Shown: positions 45,285 to 53,716 of the stretch, one piece after another
Numbering within the stretch: position 1 is the stretch's first letter
Layout: the number at the start of each line of letters is the position of its first letter
NCBI RefSeq assembly: GCF_014841105.1
Contig: NZ_JACYWE010000006.1
Coordinates: 88,009 to 152,008, forward strand
Direction of reading: 5' to 3'
Origin: Lolliginicoccus lacisalsi
Lineage (GTDB): Bacteria > Actinomycetota > Actinomycetes > Mycobacteriales > Mycobacteriaceae
DNA: 64,000 nucleotides
Program-made: the position numbers and the translations under genes
Notes under the pieces: generated by a model
Told to the model about the DNA's origin: nothing
The model's input: only the letters and a program-made list of their open reading frames with translations
The model's database searches: none

Positions 45285-48161
45285 GTGACTCAGTCGTCCA
45301 CCGCCACAGGAGACAAGACGCCCCAGCACCGCTACACGGCGGACCTCGCGGGCGAGCTAGAGCGCCGCTGGCAGAACGAATGGACCACCAAGGGCACCTT
45401 CGATGCACCGAACCCCCCGGGTCCGCTCGCGGGCGACGTGCCCGATGACAAGCTCTTCGTCCTCGACATGTTCCCGTACCCCTCCGGCGCGGGCCTGCAC
45501 GTAGGGCACCCCCTCGGGTTCATCGCCACCGATGTCTACGCCCGGTTCCACCGCATGCAGGGGCATAACGTCCTGCACACCATGGGATTCGACAGCTTCG
45601 GCCTGCCTGCCGAGCAGTACGCCGTGCAAACAGGCACCCACCCCCGCACCACCACCGAGGCGAACATCGAGCGCTACCTCGCGCAGATCCGTCGGCTCGG
45701 CCTCGGGCACGACGAGCGGCGACGCGTCGCGACGACCGATGCGAGCTTTTACAAGTGGACCCAGTGGATCTTCCTGCAGATCTACAACGCCTGGTTCGAC
45801 CCCGAGCTCGGGCGCGCCCGCCGGATCGACGAGCTGATCGCCGAGTTCGAGTCAGGTGCCCGGCAGGTGCCCGGTGATCAGGCCTGGTCAGAGATGTCTC
45901 AGGGTGACCGCGAGCAGGTGCTCGAGCAGTACCGGCTGGTGTACCACTCGAACGCGATGGTCAACTGGTGCCCCGGGCTGGGCACCGTCCTCGCCAACGA
46001 GGAGGTCACCGCTGATGGCCGGAGCGAACGCGGCAACTACCCCGTGTTCCGCAAGCACCTCAGCCAGTGGATGATGCGCATCACCTCCTACGCCGACCGC
46101 CTGCTCGATGACCTCGATGACCTCGACTGGCCCGAGAAGGTCAAGACGATGCAGCGCAACTGGATCGGGCGCTCGCGCGGCGCCAGCGTCCACTTCGCCA
46201 CCGAGGGCGATGCCACGATCGAGGTCTTCACCACCCGGCCTGACACGCTGTTCGGCGCGACCTACATGGTGCTCGCGCCCGAGCATGCCCTCGTCGAGGC
46301 CCTGGTCGCCGATGCCTGGCCCGCCGGTACTGATCCGCGCTGGACCGGGGGAGCGGGGAGCCCTCGCGAGGCCGTCGACGCGTACCGCGCCTCCATCGCC
46401 TCGAAGTCCGACCTCGAGCGCCAGGAGAGCAAGGAAAAGACGGGCGTCTTCCTCGGCGCCCACGCGATCAACCCCGTCAACGGCCACCGCATCCCGGTGT
46501 TCATCGCCGACTACGTGCTCACCGGCTACGGCACCGGGGCGATCATGGCGGTGCCCGCCCACGATGACCGCGACCACGAGTTCGCGACCGTGCTCGGGCT
46601 CGACATCATCCCCGTGGTCGCTCCGCGAGGGGAGGGGCAGGCCCCCGAGGGGGAAGCGTTCACCGGCGATGGCGAGGCGATCAACTCGGCCAACGACTCC
46701 GGCCTCGACATCAATGGCCTCGCCGTCGCGGACGCGAAGGCAGCCACCATCACATGGCTCGAGGCCAAGGGAATGGGCCGGGGCACCGTGCAGTACAAGC
46801 TGCGTGACTGGCTCTTCGCCCGGCAGCGCTACTGGGGAGAGCCATTCCCCATCGTCTATGACGAGGATGGCGTCACCCATGCGCTGCCGGAGTCGATGCT
46901 GCCTGTCGAGCTGCCTGACCTGACTGACTACGCGCCCGTCACCTTCGACCCCGACGATGCCAGCTCCGAGCCGTCGCCGCCGCTGGCCAAGGCTGTCGAC
47001 TGGGTCAACGTGGAGCTTGACCTCGGCGACGGCCCCAAGCGCTACCGGCGGGACACCAACGTCATGCCGCAATGGGCGGGCAGCTCCTGGTACCAGCTGC
47101 GCTATATCGATCCCACCAACGAGGTCGAGTTCTGCGCGAAGGACAACGAGCAGTACTGGGTTGGTCCGCGGCCGGAGCACCATGGGCCCCGCGATCCCGG
47201 TGGCGTGGATCTCTACGTCGGTGGTGTCGAGCATGCGGTGCTGCACCTGCTCTACGCGCGCTTCTGGCACAAGGTGCTCCATGACCTCGGCCACGTCACG
47301 TCCAGCGAGCCGTACCGGAGACTGTTCAACCAGGGCTACATCCAGGCATTCGCCTACACCGATGATCGCGGCGTCTATGTGCCGGCCGAGGAGGTCACTG
47401 AATCAGAGGGTGGCTTCTCCTGGACCAACCCGGCGGGCGAGACCATTGCCGTCCATCAGGAGTACGGCAAGATGGGCAAGAGCCTCCGCAACTCCGTCAC
47501 CCCGGATGAGATCGCCGAGGACTTCGGCGCCGACACCCTCCGCATGTACGAGATGTCGATGGGTCCGCTCGACGCATCGCGGCCCTGGGCGACCAAGGAT
47601 GTCGTGGGCGCGCACCGGTTCCTGCAGCGTGTCTGGCGGCTCGTCATCGACGAGAGCACCGGTGGCATCAAGACGACGGCCACCGAGCCGGACGAGGAGA
47701 CCTTGCGCATCCTGCACCGCACCATCGCGGGAGTGTCCGATGACTACGGCTCGCTGCGCATGAACACCGCTGGGGCGAAGCTCATCGAGCTCACCAACCA
47801 TCTGACCAAGCACTGCCCGGATGCACCGCCGCGCGCCGCCGTCGAGCCCCTGGTCCTGATGCTGGCCCCCCTCGCGCCGCACGTCGCGGAGGAGCTCTGG
47901 CACCGGCTCGGCCATGGCGATTCGCTCGCGCATGGCCCGTTCCCGGTCGCCGATGAGCAGTGGTTGATCGACGATTCAGTCGAGTACCCCATCCAGGTGA
48001 ACGGCAAGGTCCGGGATCGCATCACCGTCGCCGCGGATGCTGACCGCGCCACGGTGGAGGCGGCGGCCCTCGCCGCACCACGCATCGTGGCTGCCCTGCA
48101 GGACAAGCAACCGAGGAAGGTCATCGTCATCCCCGGCAAGATGGTCAACGTGGTGCTCTAG
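45285..48161 (+). CDS. leuS: Leucyl-tRNA synthetase
   Basis: 958 residues. The class-I motif HVGH is at 72-75 ([18 protein letters not shown]). The editing domain (about 240-440) contains [21 protein letters not shown] and [38 protein letters not shown] follows. The KMSKS loop reads KMGKS near 730, as in other actinobacteria. The anticodon-binding and C-terminal domains end [15 protein letters not shown]...[15 protein letters not shown] start at 45285. The position close to yqgE is also seen in mycobacteria. Confidence 0.97.
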   Translation: MTQSSTATGDKTPQHRYTADLAGELERRWQNEWTTKGTFDAPNPPGPLAGDVPDDKLFVLDMFPYPSGAGLHVGHPLGFIATDVYARFHRMQGHNVLHTMGFDSFGLPAEQYAVQTGTHPRTTTEANIERYLAQIRRLGLGHDERRRVATTDASFYKWTQWIFLQIYNAWFDPELGRARRIDELIAEFESGARQVPGDQAWSEMSQGDREQVLEQYRLVYHSNAMVNWCPGLGTVLANEEVTADGRSERGNYPVFRKHLSQWMMRITSYADRLLDDLDDLDWPEKVKTMQRNWIGRSRGASVHFATEGDATIEVFTTRPDTLFGATYMVLAPEHALVEALVADAWPAGTDPRWTGGAGSPREAVDAYRASIASKSDLERQESKEKTGVFLGAHAINPVNGHRIPVFIADYVLTGYGTGAIMAVPAHDDRDHEFATVLGLDIIPVVAPRGEGQAPEGEAFTGDGEAINSANDSGLDINGLAVADAKAATITWLEAKGMGRGTVQYKLRDWLFARQRYWGEPFPIVYDEDGVTHALPESMLPVELPDLTDYAPVTFDPDDASSEPSPPLAKAVDWVNVELDLGDGPKRYRRDTNVMPQWAGSSWYQLRYIDPTNEVEFCAKDNEQYWVGPRPEHHGPRDPGGVDLYVGGVEHAVLHLLYARFWHKVLHDLGHVTSSEPYRRLFNQGYIQAFAYTDDRGVYVPAEEVTESEGGFSWTNPAGETIAVHQEYGKMGKSLRNSVTPDEIAEDFGADTLRMYEMSMGPLDASRPWATKDVVGAHRFLQRVWRLVIDESTGGIKTTATEPDEETLRILHRTIAGVSDDYGSLRMNTAGAKLIELTNHLTKHCPDAPPRAAVEPLVLMLAPLAPHVAEELWHRLGHGDSLAHGPFPVADEQWLIDDSVEYPIQVNGKVRDRITVAADADRATVEAAALAAPRIVAALQDKQPRKVIVIPGKMVNVVL

Positions 48162-48296
48162 CCGGATCGGTGCCGGGAGCATGATGGCCGAGTGGTCCTG
48201 ACCGCCCACCGCCGTCGGATAGAGTGATCCATGTCACCCCTGTGCGCGTCGAATCATCGGCGCCGCCAGGGCATCCCGCATGCGAATGGCAGCCCG

Positions 48297-48617
48297 ATGA
48301 GAACGATCCTCGCGCGCGCGGCCGGCACGATGGCCCTCGCCCTCCCGCTGGCCCTGCTCGGCACGTCCGCCGCGACCGCGAGCCCCGCGGTCACCGCCTG
48401 GGACCTGGGAATTGCCACCGCGGTCGAGGTCAACGCGCCTGGCCAGTTCTGCCGCACGGCCCCGCAGGGACTCCCGGTAGGACCGTGGACGATCATCCCG
48501 AAGATCCTGCTGCCACCGTTGATCGAGGGCGCGGGTGGCGTCACGGTCGTGTGCGTGCCCGGGACCAGCGGGCCCGTCGACGTGCACAGCGGGATCGGGC
48601 TGACCCCGCTCTTCTGA
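48297..48617 (+). CDS. Small secreted hypothetical protein
   Basis: 106 residues. A clear Sec signal peptide (MRTILARAAGTMALALPLAL, then LGTSAATA-S) is followed by an approximately 75-residue mature chain. That chain has two Cys (QFCRTAP and VVCVPGT), which could form one disulfide, and a hydrophobic C-terminus. The upstream ATG at 48231 would add an unlikely pre-signal segment. Not recognised; it resembles the small exported proteins common in Mycobacteriales, and is similar in plan to the one at 53236. Confidence 0.7.
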   Translation: MRTILARAAGTMALALPLALLGTSAATASPAVTAWDLGIATAVEVNAPGQFCRTAPQGLPVGPWTIIPKILLPPLIEGAGGVTVVCVPGTSGPVDVHSGIGLTPLF

Positions 48618-48646
48618 CCCGTGCACCCCGCCGTGCCGCCAGCGCC

Positions 48647-49321
48647 CTATGTGCGCTTGGGCCGCAGCACGACCTCGGTGGGATGACCATCCCGAGGCAT
48701 CCGGATCGCGTGGGCCACGGCCTGCGCGACCGTTGCGGGGCGGAGGAACTCGTCGGGCTCGTACTCGCGGCCCTCGGTCGCGACGATCGACCGCTGCATA
48801 TCGGTATCGATCCGGCCGGGGAAGATGGACGTGACCCGCAGCGCGGGCTCCTCGAGCCGCAAGGCATCAGCGAAGGCGCGCAGCGCGAACTTGGACGCGG
48901 CATAAGCGGACCAGCCTGCATTGGCGCGCAGGCCAGCACCCGAGTTGATGAGCACGACATGCCCGCCAGCCAGCCGTAGCGCTGGCAATAGCTCTCGCGT
49001 CAGGTGCACGATCGCCAGCAGGTTCACCTCGAGCGTGCTCTCCCACACCGACAGGGGAGTGTCGCGGATGCTGCCGATCTCGGCCATGCCCGCGTTGTGC
49101 ACCAGCACGTCGAGCGACTTCACGGTGCTCGCTGCCTCGGAGACCGCGGCACGGTCGGTGAGGTCGACGGTCCACGGGTCCGCGTCGGGCAGGTGGTCGG
49201 CGAGCGGCTGTAGTGCTGCCTCATCGCGACCGCCCAGCAGGATCCGGTGCGTGGACTCGAGCTCCTGGGCGATCGCGGCACCAAGGCCACGGCTCGCTCC
49301 AGTGATCAATGCAGTCGGCAT
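48647..49321 (-). CDS. Short-chain dehydrogenase/reductase
   Basis: 224 residues of the classical SDR fold. The cofactor motif is TGASRGLGAAIA near residue 8; Asp52-Leu (TVDLTD) follows, then NAGMAE, the Ser of LINSGAG, and the catalytic YAASK. Short length and the R/G pattern after strand 2 (LLGGRDEAAL) suggest NADP(H). Substrate unknown. It stands alone between the small secreted protein (converging) and the membrane acyltransferase (divergent). Confidence 0.9.
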   Translation of the reverse strand: MPTALITGASRGLGAAIAQELESTHRILLGGRDEAALQPLADHLPDADPWTVDLTDRAAVSEAASTVKSLDVLVHNAGMAEIGSIRDTPLSVWESTLEVNLLAIVHLTRELLPALRLAGGHVVLINSGAGLRANAGWSAYAASKFALRAFADALRLEEPALRVTSIFPGRIDTDMQRSIVATEGREYEPDEFLRPATVAQAVAHAIRMPRDGHPTEVVLRPKRT

Positions 49322-49455
49322 GCCTACAGGCTATCCGCTGGAATTGCCCAGCAAGCACAGCGGGGCCAGCGGGACAGATGTCCTCCCGTGGTCTGATGCG
49401 GGATTCCGTCCGTGGTCCGATGAGGCCAGGTCCGACTTTCCCTAGCGTTGCACGC

Positions 49456-50694
49456 ATGCCACGCTACCGATATGACGAGCCACCGACGCGCGCTCCAGAA
49501 CCCACCGTGCCACCTGGATTAGGTGGTGATGTCCTCCCGCGCCTGACCGGGATCGATCTCGCGCGAGGCCTCGCCGTCCTGGGCATGATCGTGGTGCATA
49601 CGGGCATGTTCGCGGTCAGCCCGGACGTGAACGCGTTGTTCAGTGGCAGGTCATCGATCCTGTTCGCGGTACTCGCGGGCGTGTCACTGGCTCTGCTCTC
49701 GGGCGGCCAGCGGATCCACGTGGGCACGCGATTGCGCCGCGACCGGGTATCGATCGCGGTGCGCGGGGGGATGCTCCTGGTTCTGGGCATGCTGCTCGCG
49801 GTCGTTCCGAGCCACGTCCTGGTCATCCTGATCACCTACGCGGTGCTTTTCCTGCTGGCGCTGCCCGTGCTGGCGTGGAGCTGGCGCCGCCTTGCCGGGA
49901 CCGCGCTGGCGTGGGCGCTGGTCGCGCCCGTCATCTCCTTCGTCCTGCGTGGCGCTATCCTGCCAGAGACCGACACGCTGGGCGGCACCCTGACCGCGCT
50001 GGATCTGCTTGATCCAGGCTCGTTGGTGGCGGGCCTGCGGATGACATTCATCGACGGCACCTACCCGGTATTGACGTGGGTCCCCTTCCTGCTGCTGGGC
50101 CTGGCATTGGGTCGATGGGGATTGGATCGGCGGGATGCCGGCTGGAAGCTCTTCCTCGCGGGCGCTGCACTCGCCACGATCGGCTATGGAGGCTCGGCGC
50201 TCGCCCTGACGGCGGGCGCGCGTGACGCGCTCATCGCTGCGATGGAGGAGACGAGCCCGGGCATGGGCGCGGGCATGCTCGATGAGCTGGCGCGCACTGG
50301 CTTTCCCGGCGCGGTCTACGCCACTGATTGGCGCTGGCTGCTCGTGGACGATCCGCACTCGGGCACGAGCTTCGAGATCGTCGGCAGCGGGGGAGTGGCG
50401 GTGCTGCTCATTGGGGCGTCCTTGCTGGTGGCCCGCTGGCTCCCGCGCGTCGTCGCGCCCATCGCGGCGGTCGGGCGAATGCCGTTGACCATCTATGTCG
50501 GGCATATCCTCGCTATCGGTCTGTTGATGGTGCTGGGCGTGCTGACACTGGACATGACCCAGTTCGCACTGTTCCTGATCGTGCCGGTGGTGGTGGCAGT
50601 CGCGTGGTCACGCTGGGCGGGAAGGGGACCGCTCGAGCGCATGATGACGGCGGGTTCCCGCGCGATCGCTGGGCGGATCACCGACAATAGATAG
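49456..50694 (+). CDS. Heparan-alpha-glucosaminide N-acetyltransferase / DUF418-like membrane protein
   Basis: 412 residues with about 10 helices. The N-terminal block LPRLTGIDLARGLAVLGMIVVHTGMF carries the conserved His and R-G pattern of the HGSNAT-like catalytic domain. The C-terminal block IAAVGRMPLTIYVGHILAIGLLM is the DUF418 signature. Such proteins probably acylate extracytoplasmic glycans or polyketides with acetyl-CoA from inside; the substrate is unknown. ATG at 49456. It lies 11 bases before the davA-like gene and may be co-transcribed. Confidence 0.8.
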   Translation: MPRYRYDEPPTRAPEPTVPPGLGGDVLPRLTGIDLARGLAVLGMIVVHTGMFAVSPDVNALFSGRSSILFAVLAGVSLALLSGGQRIHVGTRLRRDRVSIAVRGGMLLVLGMLLAVVPSHVLVILITYAVLFLLALPVLAWSWRRLAGTALAWALVAPVISFVLRGAILPETDTLGGTLTALDLLDPGSLVAGLRMTFIDGTYPVLTWVPFLLLGLALGRWGLDRRDAGWKLFLAGAALATIGYGGSALALTAGARDALIAAMEETSPGMGAGMLDELARTGFPGAVYATDWRWLLVDDPHSGTSFEIVGSGGVAVLLIGASLLVARWLPRVVAPIAAVGRMPLTIYVGHILAIGLLMVLGVLTLDMTQFALFLIVPVVVAVAWSRWAGRGPLERMMTAGSRAIAGRITDNR

Positions 50695-50705
50695 GGAGGT
50701 GCCGC

Positions 50706-51467
50706 ATGCGAGTCGGGATCGCGCAGGTTGCCGCGTCGGCGTTGAGCGCTGAGCTGGATCTGAATGTCGCGATGCTTCGGTCGCTGGCGGAGCAGGCTGC
50801 CCGCCTCCATGCGGACATCCTGGTGACGCCCGAGCTGATGCTTACCCGTTACGAGCCGGCGTGGGCCGCGCGCCATGCGGCCGAGGGGGAGTGGCTGAGG
50901 GAGGCCGCCGCCCGGATCAGCGCGGATGCTGGGGTCGCGCTCGTGGTATCCACGCCCGAGCTCGCGGACGGACGCCGATTCATCACAGTGACATTGCTCG
51001 CTGGGGGCCAGGCCCTGATGCATCACCGCAAGCGAATCCTCTTTGGCGCGGCAGAGGCGGCGAGCTTCGAGGCGGGTAGCGAGCCCACGGGCGTGGTAGA
51101 GCTCGCTGGTGCGCGGATCGGGCTTGCCCTCTGCTACGAGATCGAGTTCCCCGCGCTCGCTCGCGCAGCAGCTCGCGCGGGAGCCGACCTCATGTGCGTG
51201 CCCACTGCCCTGACCGAAGGAGTGACCGGTCAGGTGTCCGAACAGGTGCCCAAGGTGATCGTTCCTGCCCGGTCGATCGAGAATCAAATGCATATCGCCT
51301 ACGCGAACTATGCCCGCCCCGAATACATCGGGCAGAGCACGGTCACCGGACCGCTCGGCACCCTGATGCGTGCCGGGACGGAGCCAGTGCTCGCGGTGCA
51401 CGCCATCGACATCGCCGCGGCACGTGCTGGGCGCGCGATCAACACCTACCTGCAGGACCTCCCATGA
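50706..51467 (+). CDS. davA: Carbon-nitrogen hydrolase, DavA-like 5-aminovaleramide amidase
   Basis: 253 residues of the nitrilase superfamily with its triad: Glu in TPELML (about 43), Lys in MHHRKRILFG (about 108) and Cys in GLALCYEIEFPALAR (about 144). The next gene, overlapping by ATGA, encodes a lysine 2-monooxygenase homologue, so the substrate is most likely 5-aminovaleramide, yielding 5-aminovalerate and ammonia. In Pseudomonas the same pair is davA-davB. The substrate is inferred from this pairing. Confidence 0.8.
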   Translation: MRVGIAQVAASALSAELDLNVAMLRSLAEQAARLHADILVTPELMLTRYEPAWAARHAAEGEWLREAAARISADAGVALVVSTPELADGRRFITVTLLAGGQALMHHRKRILFGAAEAASFEAGSEPTGVVELAGARIGLALCYEIEFPALARAAARAGADLMCVPTALTEGVTGQVSEQVPKVIVPARSIENQMHIAYANYARPEYIGQSTVTGPLGTLMRAGTEPVLAVHAIDIAAARAGRAINTYLQDLP

Positions 51468-53107
51468 GCATGTCGATGCTGGTGCCTGACTTCCCCTTCT
51501 CGTATGACACCTATCTTGCGCACCCGGCAGGCCTCGGAAGCCTGCCTGCCGACGCTCACGGCACGCCGGTGGCGATCATCGGGGGCGGGCTCGCGGGAGT
51601 CATCTGTGCCCACGAGCTGCTCAAGCTCGGCGCGCGTCCTGTGGTCTACGAGTCCGCGGCCCTCGGGGGCCGCATGCGCACCGCCCGGTTCCCGGACTCC
51701 CCAGCGCCGCCCGCGGACCTCGGGGCCATGCGCTTCCCCCGGTCCAGTCGTGCGCTGTTCCACTACATCGACCAAGCTGGACTGCGCACAGCACCCTTTC
51801 CGAACCCCCTCGCTCCCGCGACGCCCAGCACCGTGATCGAGCTCGGGGGAGAGCGGCACTATGCGCGGACCGCCGCCGACCTGCCGCCCCTGTTCCACGA
51901 GGTCTCGCGCTGCTGGGAGCAATGCCTTCGCGCCGCCAATGGGGACGCGCTGCGCGCGGCGATAGCGCAGCGTGACCACCACGCCATCAAGGACCTGTGG
52001 AACCCGATGGTGGCGCGGCTCGACGACGAGTCCTTCTACGGGTTCCTCGCCCGCGCGCCAGGATTCGCCGAGCAGCCATTCCGCTACCGGGAAATGTTTG
52101 GCCAGGTGGGATTCGGCACCGGCGGATGGGACACCGACTTCCCCAACTCCATCCTCGAGGTACTGCGCGTCGTCCTCACCGGGGCCGACGAGGACCACCA
52201 TCGCATAGTCGCCGGAGCCGATGCGCTGCCCCGGGCCATCTGGCGGCTTCCGCTCGGCGAATCCGCCCACTGGCCAGCGGGAACCTCGGTGGCGACAGTG
52301 CATCCCGGCGGACCACGGATGGGGGCACGGCGCATCCACCGCGACGCGCGCGGCGAGATCGCTGTCACCGACATGCTGGGCAACACAGCGTCTTACGCGG
52401 CCGTGATCGTGACCTGCCAGACCTGGCTGCTGTCCGCGCGCATCGACTGCGACGAGGGCCTCTTCCACCACGACTTGTGGTCCGCGATGGAACGCAGCCA
52501 CTACATGCAATCCTCCAAGACCTTCGTGACCGTCGATCGCCCCTTCTGGCGCGACATCCACCCGGGGACGGGGCAGCACGCGATGAGCATGACCCTCACC
52601 GATCGACTCACTCGCGCCACCTCCCTCCTCGAGGACCAGCCGAACGGTCCCGCCACGATCTGCCTGAGCTACACCTGGAACGATGACGCGCTCAAGTGGC
52701 TGGCGCTCGATCCGGCCGAGCGGGTGCGCCTCATGCTGCACTCGCTACGCATGATCTATCCCGATGTCGATATCGCCGCCCACATCCGGGGAGAGCCGAT
52801 CACCGTCTCCTGGGAGAGCGACCCCAACTTCATGGGAGCGTTCAAGAACAACCTGCCCGGCCACTACCGCTACCAGCAGCGGTTGTTCACGCATTTCATG
52901 CAGGACTCCATCGCGCCGCAGCATCGAGGCATCTACTTGGCCGGGGACGACATCTCATTCACCGCCGGGTGGGCCGAGGGCGCCGTCACGACCGCGCTGA
53001 ATGCGGTGTGGGCCGTGCAGCGGCAGCTCGGCGGCCGTGCTTGCTCCGGCAATCCGGGCCCGGGCGACGTATTCGACGAGCTCGCCCCGCTCGTGCTCGG
53101 CAGCTAG
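51464..53107 (+). CDS. davB: L-lysine 2-monooxygenase (DavB-like flavoprotein)
   Basis: 547 residues. The opening PDFPFSYDTYLAHPAGLGSL and FAD site VAIIGGGLAGVICAHELLKLG match lysine 2-monooxygenase. So do GQVGFGTGGWDTDFPNSILEVLRVV, TCQTWLLSARIDCDE, YMQSSKTFVTVDRPFW, ISVSWESDP-like VSWESDPNFMGAFKNNLPGHYRYQQR and the end NPGPGDVFDELAPLVL. It oxidatively decarboxylates lysine to 5-aminovaleramide. Related tryptophan 2-monooxygenases are the main alternative. The start ATG overlaps the davA stop. The davD/davT genes for onward metabolism are not in this window. Confidence 0.87.
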   Translation: MSMSMLVPDFPFSYDTYLAHPAGLGSLPADAHGTPVAIIGGGLAGVICAHELLKLGARPVVYESAALGGRMRTARFPDSPAPPADLGAMRFPRSSRALFHYIDQAGLRTAPFPNPLAPATPSTVIELGGERHYARTAADLPPLFHEVSRCWEQCLRAANGDALRAAIAQRDHHAIKDLWNPMVARLDDESFYGFLARAPGFAEQPFRYREMFGQVGFGTGGWDTDFPNSILEVLRVVLTGADEDHHRIVAGADALPRAIWRLPLGESAHWPAGTSVATVHPGGPRMGARRIHRDARGEIAVTDMLGNTASYAAVIVTCQTWLLSARIDCDEGLFHHDLWSAMERSHYMQSSKTFVTVDRPFWRDIHPGTGQHAMSMTLTDRLTRATSLLEDQPNGPATICLSYTWNDDALKWLALDPAERVRLMLHSLRMIYPDVDIAAHIRGEPITVSWESDPNFMGAFKNNLPGHYRYQQRLFTHFMQDSIAPQHRGIYLAGDDISFTAGWAEGAVTTALNAVWAVQRQLGGRACSGNPGPGDVFDELAPLVLGS

Positions 53108-53235
53108 TCCGGCAGCAGGTCACAGTCCGGCAAATCCCAGGTGGCGGGGCGCAGGTGGTATGCCACGATCAACGCGTCCCCGGAAATCGCGCGGGACGCC
53201 AAAGCTTCGATGACACCCGGAAGGTGTGAATACTG

Positions 53236-53592
53236 ATGAACGGGATCAAGCGTGTTCTCGCGACCGCGACATGCGGTGCGGCCCTCACTGCGGCCGCGCT
53301 AGCCGCTGGCGCGGGAACGGCATCGGCCCAGCCCGTGAACTGCAACCAGCTTCCCATGGGGGTCGCGGGCCTGTCGCTGTGCTTCGAGGGGTTCGGTGAG
53401 CACCGGCTCGTCATGGACTGCGTGCGCGAGGTGTTCCCGCAGTTCGGTGGCAGCAGCCACGGGTTCACCACCGTGCGGGTGGAGGGGCCGTGGATGCCCG
53501 TGGGCATGCCCTCGTTCGCCACCTGCTTCGGGGAGAGCGGATGGCTGCCCATCCACCAGCAGCTCGCCACGGAGACCCGGGGCCCGCAATAG
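53236..53592 (+). CDS. Small secreted hypothetical protein with four cysteines
   Basis: 118 residues. Signal peptide MNGIKRVLATATCGAALTAA, continuing ALAAGAGTASA with cleavage before QPV. The mature chain of about 87 residues holds Cys at NCNQL, SLCFEG, MDCVRE and ATCFGE, an even number that suits two disulfides. There are no known motifs. It lies 129 bases after davB and converges with phoX; it may be an envelope or secreted factor. Confidence 0.72.
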   Translation: MNGIKRVLATATCGAALTAAALAAGAGTASAQPVNCNQLPMGVAGLSLCFEGFGEHRLVMDCVREVFPQFGGSSHGFTTVRVEGPWMPVGMPSFATCFGESGWLPIHQQLATETRGPQ

Positions 53593-53614
53593 GCGGCCCG
53601 TGGTCTAGCGGCCC

Positions 53615-53696
53615 GGCGAGTGTGCGAGGAACGACAGGTCTAGCGACGAAAGCTGTCGTATATCGCACACTCGCCACCCAGGCACACTCGCCACCC
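53615..53696. terminator. Bidirectional hairpin with duplicated 3' arm
   Basis: GGCGAGTGTGCGA (53615-53627) pairs perfectly with 53663-53675; an inner ACGACAG/CTGTCGT pairing continues the stem. The sequence GCACACTCGCCACCC occurs twice in tandem (53665-53679 and 53682-53696), so a second copy of most of the 3' arm is available. It lies between the converging secreted-protein gene and phoX. Confidence 0.7.
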
Positions 53697-53716
53697 GGGC
53701 ACACCACGAACAGCGG

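Noticed and set aside
45888..47294. A 468-codon minus-strand frame inside leuS
   Set aside because: Antisense of a conserved synthetase; Val/Asp/Gly/Arg-rich with no motif.
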